DNA of 16,658 nt, taken from positions 1 to 16,658 of the forward strand of contig JBEKUI010000077.1 of NCBI GenBank assembly GCA_049515175.1, given 5' to 3'. The notes beneath the pieces are model-generated. The model saw only the letters and a program-made list of their open reading frames with translations, ran no database searches and was not told where the DNA came from. Made by a program: the position numbers and the translations under genes. Below are positions 7,814 through 13,886 of this stretch, piece after piece. The stretch comes from JACQNR01 sp049515175. Its GTDB lineage: Bacteria > Acidobacteriota > Terriglobia > UBA7540. Each line of letters opens with the position of its first letter. Position 1 is the first letter of the stretch.

Positions 7814-9463
7814 CTACAGATGTTCCATCGCTCTCCCGGCCGGCGCCGTGTACTTCTCATTCCCGGCCAGGTGCGTCTCTTCCGGCAGAACCACCGTGAA
7901 GGTGGTGCCTTTCTGTGGAGTCGAGCTCACTTCGATGTTCCCGCCGTGCTGCTGAACGATTCCATAGGCAATGGCCAGACCGAGGCCTACGCCCTTTCCT
8001 TCCTCCTTGGTGGTAAAGAAAGGCTCGAAAACGTGGGCCAGGACGTCTTCCGGAATGCCCGGCCCCTCATCGCTGACGCCGATCTGGCCGGTGTGATGCA
8101 CCGCGTCGTAGGAGGTCGAAATCCGCAGCCGCCCGCCGGTAGGCATCGCTTCGATGGCGTTCATCAACAGCGCGAGCAACGCCTGCTGCACCTGGCTGGC
8201 ATCGCAGTAGAGGGAGGGAATCCCCGCCGCCAGCTTTTCCTCCAGATCGATGGATTGCAGCTCGAGTTGGTGATGCACCAGCAGCACACACCGCTCGACA
8301 ATGGCGTTGAGATCGTTCTTCTGCGGATTGAGCGGCGCCTGCCGAGCGAAGGTGAGCAGGTTCTTCACAATCGTGCCGCAGCGACGGCTCTCGCCTTCGA
8401 TAATCTGCAAATAACTCTTGGCCTCCGTCAGACGATGGCTGCCATCAAAGCCTTTGTCGGCCATGCGCGAGATCAGCTTGGTGTAGGTCAGGATCCCGGC
8501 CAGCGGGTTGTTGATTTCGTGCGCCACGACGGCCGCCAGCTTGCCAAGGGAGACCATCTTCTCCGCCTGGGTCAGGTGCTTGTAGGCGCGCTCAAGCTCT
8601 CCAGTCTTTTGCTCGACGCGCTGTTCGAGCGTGTGCGTCCAGTCGAGATTCTCCTCGCGCGCCTTCTTCAGTTCGGTGGTCATGTTGTTGAAGGAGGCCG
8701 CCAGGCTGCCCAGTTCGTCCGCGCTGGTGACGGGGATCTTGTGATCGAGGTCACCTTCCGCCACGTGCCGGGTGCCCTCGGCGAGCGTGCGCACCGGATT
8801 GCGCACCATCACCCAGATCAAGCCGATTGAAATCAGGCTCACGGCGAAGATCGACACACCGGTGACGATGGCCAGCTTCTCCTGCCGCTCCGCCAAACTG
8901 CGGTCCACCGGCGCAAGCGCCATATCGGCGTCGAGCACCCCCAGCACGCGGCTCCCCGGGGCCGAGTGGGCGTGGCAGGCCGCGTTCGAGCAATCCGGCT
9001 CGTTGTAAATGGGTGTAATCAGCCCCAGGACGCGGTCACCGCTGGGGTTGAGGTAGATCCTCATGCGGTCGGGACGGTCCAGACGCTCCAAGGGTTCCGA
9101 CTGGGAATGGCAGGCGTAACAAGCTTCCGCCTTCTTATCCACAAATTGACCCAGTTCATGCGCGTCGGTGGAGAAGGTGATCTTTCCTTCCTTGTTGAAT
9201 ATTCGAATCTTGCTGATGCCCGGCTGGTGCCCCACGGTGCGGATAATCTGAAAGACTTCTTCACGCTGGTCGCGCAGCATGGAATAACGGAGGCTGCGCC
9301 GGATGAGGTCGCTGATACGGTCGGCGCTGATGAAGACCATCTCCTCCAGGTGCTGGCGGTGGAGGCGGAGGTTGACATAGCCCAGCAGGCCAAAGAGCAA
9401 TACCACGCTGCCCACAAGACAACCCGTCAGCTTGGTCGCCAAGCTTCGCGTCAGGCGCTGCAT
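7814..9463 (-). CDS. membrane sensor histidine kinase with periplasmic c-type heme motifs
   Basis: 549 residues from the ATG at 9463, chosen because AGGAAGG lies about 9 bases upstream and the first helix starts directly after it; a longer in-frame start exists at 9559 but adds a Pro/Cys-rich leader without a ribosome site. Order: TM1 (12-31); periplasmic sensor of about 165 residues with two heme-binding motifs, CYACH (115-119) and a CX4CH site (Cys158, Cys163, His164); TM2 (198-219); HAMP (220-270); a coiled linker; HisKA with phospho-acceptor His315 in AHEINNP; and an HATPase domain with N-box Asn435, DEGPGI (465-470) and GVGLGL (491-496). It should autophosphorylate and pass phosphate to the adjacent NtrC-type regulator. 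Covalent heme suggests sensing of redox state or a small gas/oxyanion, but the signal is not determined. Confidence 0.95.
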   Translation of the reverse strand: MQRLTRSLATKLTGCLVGSVVLLFGLLGYVNLRLHRQHLEEMVFISADRISDLIRRSLRYSMLRDQREEVFQIIRTVGHQPGISKIRIFNKEGKITFSTDAHELGQFVDKKAEACYACHSQSEPLERLDRPDRMRIYLNPSGDRVLGLITPIYNEPDCSNAACHAHSAPGSRVLGVLDADMALAPVDRSLAERQEKLAIVTGVSIFAVSLISIGLIWVMVRNPVRTLAEGTRHVAEGDLDHKIPVTSADELGSLAASFNNMTTELKKAREENLDWTHTLEQRVEQKTGELERAYKHLTQAEKMVSLGKLAAVVAHEINNPLAGILTYTKLISRMADKGFDGSHRLTEAKSYLQIIEGESRRCGTIVKNLLTFARQAPLNPQKNDLNAIVERCVLLVHHQLELQSIDLEEKLAAGIPSLYCDASQVQQALLALLMNAIEAMPTGGRLRISTSYDAVHHTGQIGVSDEGPGIPEDVLAHVFEPFFTTKEEGKGVGLGLAIAYGIVQQHGGNIEVSSTPQKGTTFTVVLPEETHLAGNEKYTAPAGRAMEHL

Positions 9464-9493
9464 GAGATCATCCCTTCCTGATGTCGCCCTCGT

Positions 9494-9523
9494 AGGGGCA
9501 GGTTTTGTACCGGTTCTTGCCCC
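9494..9523. repeat. imperfect palindromic intergenic element (GTAGGGGCAGG type)
   Basis: GGGGCAGG (9495-9502) pairs with CTTGCCCC (9516-9523), an 8-bp stem with one G-T pair and a 13-base loop, between hybB and the kinase gene. It shares the lead-in GTAGGGGC with the palindrome after the M49 peptidase gene at about 15872. Further imperfect dyads (GGGTC/GACCC; the GGACGTCC palindrome) fill the rest of this 107-base gap up to about 9580. This looks like a dispersed intergenic repeat family; its copy number cannot be seen from here. No T-run follows on the minus strand. Confidence 0.5.
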
Positions 9524-9570
9524 ACAGGGTGTAGGGTCAGCGCAAACCTGAGGACCCAAGACGGACGTCC

Positions 9571-10746
9571 TTACACCTCAACCGGCGTGCGATCCGGTTC
9601 TGACGGGCACTCTAGGCCCGCAGGTGGCGTGTGCGACTCGAAGACATTCAGATAGCGCACGGCCAGCGCGAAACACAGGAAGCCCGCCCCGGCAAGCGAC
9701 AAGGTCACGGAAATCTCTGTCCACTTGGGGAAGTAGTGCGCGCCGCTCGAGGCTTCAAGCCCGGTAATCGATACGTTGAGGCGGTTGAGCAGAAATCCCG
9801 TAATCACCATCACCGCCACCGCGAAAAGTCCTTCCCGGCTCTCGCGTACCGTCCGGAAAAGGAGCATGGCCAGCGGCACGATGAGGCCGAGGAGCACCTC
9901 CAAACCCAACAGCAGGGTTTCCGTCGACGGCTCGCGCATAAGGCGCAGCGCCCCGCGGCTCGCCAGGTCCTGAAAGCGAAGCAGGCCGTAAAAGGCCAGA
10001 ACGACCAGCATCACCCGGCTCAATTCCGTAAGCAGAGGCATCTCGATCTCCCGCCCGAATGCTCGTGCGCTCAGATTCGACTCGAAGATCACCATCGCCA
10101 GACCCACTCCAATCGCCGAGATGAAAAAAAACACCGGCAGCCAGGGCGAATACCAGTAGGGATGTAGCTTCGAGGGAACGATGAGATACAGGCTTCCGAG
10201 CGAAGACTGGTGCAGCGTCGAAAGCAACACGCCCACAATAACGAGGGGGATCGTGATGGCCTTGAGAATCCTGAGTGGCCTCTGCAGCCGGAAGCGCTCG
10301 AATACCGCCGGAGAGAACTCCAGCGCCAACACGGTCAGGTAAAGCATCACGCACCATGCCACCTCAAACATCACCGAGCGTGGGTTCCACATCACCAGGG
10401 GGTGCCAGATGCGGTAGGGGCGGCCCAAATCGAAGAGCAGCGCCACCCCCACCAGCCCGTAACCGAGAAAAGCCGTCAGGATGGTGGGGCGAACGATGGG
10501 GTGAAAACGTTCCAGGTGGAATATGTAAACCACCGCCGCTAGGGTGAATCCCCCCGCCGCCAGACCCACGCCGCAAAGCACATCAAAACTGATCCACACC
10601 CCCCAAGGGAACTTATCGCTCAATGCGGTCGCTGCGCCCAGACCCTTAGTGAAGCGGAGAATTGTGGAATAGAAACCCGTAGCCAGAATTAGCGCCAGCA
10701 CCGCGCGCCAGAAGGTGATTCTGGGTAGTCTGCTGAGGTCCATCAT
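9571..10746 (-). CDS. hybB: HybB/NrfD-family integral membrane quinone-interacting subunit
   Basis: 391 residues (390 if the second of two adjacent ATGs is used), with about ten hydrophobic helices near 11-31, 50-76, 90-108, 126-146, 163-180, 200-221, 243-258, 278-298, 307-322 and 345-366. The stretch STLHQSSLG (176-184) and DLGRPYR (106-112) are typical of the HybB branch of the NrfD/PsrC family. Such subunits carry no heme and exchange electrons with the quinone pool together with a HybA-type ferredoxin. That partner is the gene directly upstream (71-base gap), but no hydrogenase large or small subunit is in the window, so the electron donor or acceptor is unknown. GGGGAAAG lies just before the start. 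The symbol reflects family resemblance, not a proven hydrogenase role. Confidence 0.9.
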   Translation of the reverse strand: MMDLSRLPRITFWRAVLALILATGFYSTILRFTKGLGAATALSDKFPWGVWISFDVLCGVGLAAGGFTLAAVVYIFHLERFHPIVRPTILTAFLGYGLVGVALLFDLGRPYRIWHPLVMWNPRSVMFEVAWCVMLYLTVLALEFSPAVFERFRLQRPLRILKAITIPLVIVGVLLSTLHQSSLGSLYLIVPSKLHPYWYSPWLPVFFFISAIGVGLAMVIFESNLSARAFGREIEMPLLTELSRVMLVVLAFYGLLRFQDLASRGALRLMREPSTETLLLGLEVLLGLIVPLAMLLFRTVRESREGLFAVAVMVITGFLLNRLNVSITGLEASSGAHYFPKWTEISVTLSLAGAGFLCFALAVRYLNVFESHTPPAGLECPSEPDRTPVEV

Positions 10747-10817
10747 GCTCTTTCCCCGTCCGTCATTCGTAGTCCGTCGAAAGTCGTTCAGCGCCGACGA
10801 TGCGCCGTGCCTTGCGG

Positions 10818-11594
10818 TTAGTCTTTCGTCCTTCGCCCCTTGCCTTCTGTCCCCGGACTATCATCGCCGCCCTTTTCAGCGCGCGCCACTTCCTCCCGCC
10901 GATTCGTAATCCACCAGATGCCGCTGAGTAGCAGCGCCCCCGCGGTGACGACATTGGGGATCTTCGAAAGCACGCGGTATGTGTACATGGGCAGCGGATC
11001 GTGCGGCACATTGGCGGGAAATCCCAGGGCCTCGAAAGGCACGGCGGAGAGGTAAAGCACCGAAGTTCCGCCAGCCTCATCCTTGCCATAGATGTGCTGA
11101 ATGTAGCCCGCGGGATTTTCGCGCAGCCGCTTCTCTGCTTCCGCTAGCATTTCACTACGCTCGCCAAAGATACTGGCCTGGACGGGGCACGCCTCGACAC
11201 AGGCGGGAGACAGACCCTGGGCCTGGCGCGGTGCACACATCGTGCACTTCTTCACTTTCGGCAGCGCCAGCTTCCATTCGTACTTGGGAATGCTGAACGG
11301 GCAAGCCATCATGCAGTAACGGCAGCCAATACAGCGGTCCGCGTCGTAAACGACCGGCCCGGCTGCGGTCTTCTTGAGCGCCCCAACGGGGCAGACCGAA
11401 GCACACGTCGGATCCTGGCAATGCATGCAGAACTTCCGGACGAACACGCCGGCATGTGACTGGACGACGTTGAAGGTCTCGGCGGAGAGTTCCTTCTCCT
11501 CATTCTGCGGCAACCCATTTGTCTCTTTGCAGGCTACGACGCACGAGCCGCAACCAATGCACTTGGTAGTATCAACCAGAACCGATTTGCTCAC
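10818..11594 (-). CDS. hybA: HybA-like ferredoxin with four [4Fe-4S] sites and a C-terminal membrane helix
   Basis: 258 residues. Sixteen cysteines fall in four groups (12/15/18/22; 56/59/64/68; 88/91/94/98; 117/120/132/136), the pattern for four [4Fe-4S] clusters seen in HybA/DmsB/NrfC electron-transfer subunits. A hydrophobic helix near 213-229 followed by basic residues anchors the protein. The start is GTG at 11594 with AAGGAG 10 bases upstream; an in-frame TGA two codons before it rules out a longer N-terminus. There is therefore no Tat signal peptide, unlike E. coli HybA, which is exported. This implies a cytoplasmic-side location or export by a partner. It lies directly upstream of hybB and should pass electrons to or from it. 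A sigma-54-like promoter lies about 80-95 bases upstream. Confidence 0.92.
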   Translation of the reverse strand: MSKSVLVDTTKCIGCGSCVVACKETNGLPQNEEKELSAETFNVVQSHAGVFVRKFCMHCQDPTCASVCPVGALKKTAAGPVVYDADRCIGCRYCMMACPFSIPKYEWKLALPKVKKCTMCAPRQAQGLSPACVEACPVQASIFGERSEMLAEAEKRLRENPAGYIQHIYGKDEAGGTSVLYLSAVPFEALGFPANVPHDPLPMYTYRVLSKIPNVVTAGALLLSGIWWITNRREEVARAEKGGDDSPGTEGKGRRTKD

Positions 11595-11671
11595 GGGTTC
11601 TCAACTCCTTGGGAAGCACACGCGGTGGGACAATTCGCCTACGCATTTTGCGCCATCCCGTTGTTTCTTAA

Positions 11672-11688
11672 TGCAAGCGAAATGCCGA
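11672..11688 (-). promoter_or_regulatory. candidate sigma-54 promoter for hybA-hybB
   Basis: On the minus strand the 17-mer TCGGCATTTCGCTTGCA matches the sigma-54 consensus YTGGCACGNNNNTTGCW at 10 of 13 defined positions, with the essential GG and GC dinucleotides exactly 10 bases apart. The predicted transcription start would lie near 11661, giving a leader of about 65 bases before the hybA GTG. The cluster itself encodes a sigma-54 activator. Confidence 0.55.
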
Positions 11689-11750
11689 CAATGCTCGTAG
11701 AAAAACTCCACAGTCGGTCTTCTTTACCGTGTTTCTGGACGTTGGGTCTG

Positions 11751-11777
11751 GTGGAATTCGCGATGTCGTGAATTCAC
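11751..11777. promoter_or_regulatory. inverted repeat, possible activator binding site upstream of the hybA promoter
   Basis: GT(G)GAATTC (11751-11759) and GAATTCAC (11770-11777) form an inverted repeat with a one-base bulge and 10-base centre. On the minus strand it sits roughly 65-105 bases upstream of the sigma-54-like element, a usual distance for an NtrC-family enhancer. The binding protein is inferred only from position. Confidence 0.3.
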
Positions 11778-11896
11778 GCAGCGAGGTGCCCATTGTCACG
11801 CGAGGGATTGATATCGGTTGGATTTCTTGGCGTGTTTGTACCCCAGTGAATCGCCAGGGTGGCACGGCTATTCACACCGTCGTACCACCCAAGCGC

Positions 11897-12586
11897 TCAT
11901 CGCCTGCCAAGGAACTCATGCTCGAAAGCTGCCCAGGTTGCGCTATCGGACTGCGCCAGCAAGCCCGGCATGGGCAAACCGCCGTCCTGGCTGGTGGCCC
12001 CCAAGCCTGAATCGAGGGTTAGGCGCAAGGTCATGAATTCCGTGAACCGTGCCACCTCGCGCGCCAGCCAGAGCGCCGCCCGCGCCCCCAAGCGCAAGGC
12101 AGTCGGCATAGGCCCGGGGCTCTGTTGCTCGAGCGAGCAGATCCAGCCCTGGCCGTAAGGGTCGCAGGCCACAAGCTCAGGTTCCTTCTCCAAATTCACG
12201 TTCACGGCAGAGACCCGCCCCGAGACGGGGCACGGAACCGAAATCACTCGCCCCTTCAGCTCCAATCGAAATAGCGTGCTCCCCGCCTCCACCCGCACGC
12301 CAGGGGACGGAAGCAGAACGCGGCTCACCGCTCCCAGCGCCCGCGCTACCAGGGGATCCGCCCCGGCGCGCAGCGTGCCTTCCTGCAGCGGCCGCGCCCA
12401 GGCGTGACCGGCGGAAAGGTAAACGCCCTCGGGAACCGTAACCCAATGTTCGAAACGGTTGGGCGCCGGAACGGGCATTGCCAATGAAACCGCCGCGTAC
12501 GCCGTGCGCCGTGCTTCCACTTTCTGGACCATAAGGTCGATCATTACGAATCCGACGAACATCAGAGCGACAAAAATCGCAACCAT
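11897..12586 (-). CDS. membrane-anchored GcvH-like protein without the lipoyl lysine (second copy)
   Basis: 229 residues. An N-terminal helix (about 2-20) anchors the protein. Residues about 55-155 align with glycine cleavage H protein: GHAWA in place of HEW, a long GxxxxVxLPxxG-like stretch, CPVSGRVSAVN (119-129) and DPYGQGWI (142-149). In an ungapped alignment with GcvH the lipoylated lysine position is Gly112; a lysine occurs one residue earlier (111), so lipoylation is doubtful. A C-terminal extension of about 60 residues ends in a DGG-containing segment shared with the neighbouring paralogue. AGGAGG lies 8 bases before the ATG. No other glycine-cleavage gene is nearby, and the setting (HybA/HybB) argues for a redox-complex role rather than glycine catabolism. 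Confidence 0.82.
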   Translation of the reverse strand: MVAIFVALMFVGFVMIDLMVQKVEARRTAYAAVSLAMPVPAPNRFEHWVTVPEGVYLSAGHAWARPLQEGTLRAGADPLVARALGAVSRVLLPSPGVRVEAGSTLFRLELKGRVISVPCPVSGRVSAVNVNLEKEPELVACDPYGQGWICSLEQQSPGPMPTALRLGARAALWLAREVARFTEFMTLRLTLDSGLGATSQDGGLPMPGLLAQSDSATWAAFEHEFLGRR

Positions 12587-12620
12587 GGGTCAAGCCTCCT
12601 CTGCGAGGGTGTCCAGGGAT

Positions 12621-12649
12621 GCGCTGCGGTCATTCCTTCCCCGCAGCGC
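12621..12649. other. perfect 9-bp hairpin between the two gcvH-like genes
   Basis: GCGCTGCGG (12621-12629) and CCGCAGCGC (12641-12649) pair perfectly around an 11-base loop in the 89-base gap between the two genes. No T-run follows on the minus strand, so it is more likely an intercistronic processing or stability hairpin, or an attenuating element, than a full terminator. Confidence 0.5.
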
Positions 12650-12675
12650 CATGCGCCATGTGTGGGTATTGGAGA

Positions 12676-13347
12676 TCAGGAGAGCAGAATCTCGCGCACT
12701 AGTCGGTCCCAACGCTCTTCAGGAAGTTGCGCCAGGACGTCCGGGACGGCGTGGCCGCCATCCTGCAAGTGCACTCCTGTGCCGCCGTCGATCTTGCTGT
12801 GCAGGGTGAGGACGGACTCTTCCATCCAGCGTTGCGCCAGCCGGCCGCGCAGCAGGTTCTTGAGATTCGAGTCGCCGGCCGGTGAATGAACCTCCAGCAG
12901 CCAGCCCACGCCGTAGGGGTCGGCGCGCAACTGGCGCGGGTCCTTCAGGATCTCGTCGTTGAGATCGACCACTTCGCCTTCGATGGGCGAGAGCACTTCG
13001 AAACGGTGTCCGCCGCGGGTGATCGTCCAGCCCTTCTCGCCTTGCCGCAGCCAGCGTCCGCGCGCCGGCAGCTCGATGGAATCGATCTCGCCCAGCAGCC
13101 GCGCGGAGAAGTCGTCCATGCCCACGCGCACTTGCTTGGGAGCTTCCTTCATCGCCCAGCCGTGGCCGGCGTGATAGGCGAGCAGGGCCGGCATCTTGAA
13201 TCCGCCCACCACGTCGATCGGGTATCCAGGTGCGGCAAGGTCTTTCGCTGCCGCCGTCGCAAGCAATGGCTGCTCGTGGCGCCGCTGAAAGTAGAAATCT
13301 ACGAGGACGAAAATTACGAATGTCGCCAGAACCAGAATCGCTACCAT
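12676..13347 (-). CDS. membrane-anchored GcvH-like protein without the lipoyl lysine (first copy)
   Basis: 223 residues. Helix at about 2-20, then a GcvH-like domain with GHGWA (61-65), VRVGMDDFSARLLGEID (73-89, the counterpart of the VGITDYAQEALGDI stretch), SPIEGEVVDLN (120-130) and DPYGVGWL (143-150). Ungapped alignment puts Gly113 at the lipoyl-lysine position; no lysine occurs in the TRGGHRFEV hairpin at all. The C-terminal 60 residues resemble those of the second copy, so the pair is probably a tandem duplication. GAGGTG lies 6 bases before the ATG. It is the promoter-proximal gene of the minus-strand cluster, with a sigma-54-like element about 65 bases upstream. Automatic annotation as glycine cleavage H protein would be misleading. 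Confidence 0.84.
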   Translation of the reverse strand: MVAILVLATFVIFVLVDFYFQRRHEQPLLATAAAKDLAAPGYPIDVVGGFKMPALLAYHAGHGWAMKEAPKQVRVGMDDFSARLLGEIDSIELPARGRWLRQGEKGWTITRGGHRFEVLSPIEGEVVDLNDEILKDPRQLRADPYGVGWLLEVHSPAGDSNLKNLLRGRLAQRWMEESVLTLHSKIDGGTGVHLQDGGHAVPDVLAQLPEERWDRLVREILLS

Positions 13348-13410
13348 GGGGCACCTCGCATCGGGCCGTGGCTCACGTTCACGACCCTTGTGCGTCTCAC
13401 TTGCTGTTAA

Positions 13411-13426
13411 GGCATTCCGTGCGCCA
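13411..13426 (-). promoter_or_regulatory. candidate sigma-54 promoter for the gcvH-like/hyb cluster
   Basis: On the minus strand TGGCGCACGGAATGCC has GG and GC spaced by 10 bases, TGGC-C at the -24 element and TGC at the -12 element. It matches about 8 of 13 consensus positions, weaker than the hybA site. The predicted start near 13400 gives a leader of about 50 bases before the first gcvH-like gene. Confidence 0.35.
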
Positions 13427-13823
13427 TTCTCATCTTTTCCCTATGCACGCTATCTGGGCTTAGGATGATTTGTTTTCAGCAACTTACAAAGATGTTAAAG
13501 AATCATTCGGATCGGACAGTTTGTATGCTTTTGAGCGCGGATGTATAGTTTCGCAACACCAGTTCTAGCGCTGCGGCCCTACACGGCCCGAAGTCATAGG
13601 TTTTGCAACAAGCTACGGGTGTGATGAATTCTTCAGCGCGGCATGATGCAAGATTAAGCGGCGGAAAGTGGAAGCGTCCGCGCTCCATGATGATCATTCG
13701 CAGACGAATTGGCTGTCCTGCCTCCATTGTTGACAATTCTCAGATTTGGATCGCGGTGGCGCATATTCTTCCACTGGGGCAAATTTCCACAAAAATTCCG
13801 GTTTCAAGCACGGCTCGACTTCA

Positions 13824-13854
13824 TTGCCTGCCGCAACCACGGATTTGGTATATA
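13824..13854 (+). promoter_or_regulatory. candidate sigma-70-type promoter for the M49 peptidase gene
   Basis: TTGCCT (13824-13829) and TATATA (13849-13854) are 19 bases apart, with TGG directly before the -10 element giving an extended -10. The predicted start near 13862 gives a leader of about 25 bases to the TTG start codon. Confidence 0.4.
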
Positions 13855-13886
13855 TTTTTCCCGACACGATCGAACAGGGAGGAATC

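Larger units (their letters stand above)
11595..11896. other. 302-base intergenic region upstream of hybA
   Basis: No convincing gene is present; short open frames on either strand lack family resemblance and ribosome sites. The region holds the sigma-54-like promoter (11672-11688) and an inverted repeat around two GAATTC copies (11751-11777). It is lower in GC than the flanking genes, consistent with regulatory DNA. Confidence 0.6.
13348..13886. other. 540-base divergent intergenic region
   Basis: No supportable gene. This region separates the minus-strand redox cluster from the plus-strand peptidase and is clearly more AT-rich than its surroundings (about 13440-13860). It holds a sigma-54-like element facing left (13411-13426) and a promoter-like element facing right (13824-13854). 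Short open frames on both strands do not resemble known proteins. Confidence 0.6.

Noticed and set aside
6495..7955. Long plus-strand open frame of 486 codons opposite the sigma-54 regulator gene
   Set aside because: It lies antisense to an unmistakable NtrC-family gene, shows no family resemblance and has no ribosome site; such shadows are expected in GC-rich coding DNA.
7820..8830. Plus-strand open frame of 336 codons opposite the kinase gene
   Set aside because: Antisense to the HisKA/HATPase coding region; no recognisable domains.
11668..11865. Possible 65-codon minus-strand gene upstream of hybA
   Set aside because: No ribosome site, no family resemblance, and it overlaps the sigma-54-like promoter and the inverted repeat.
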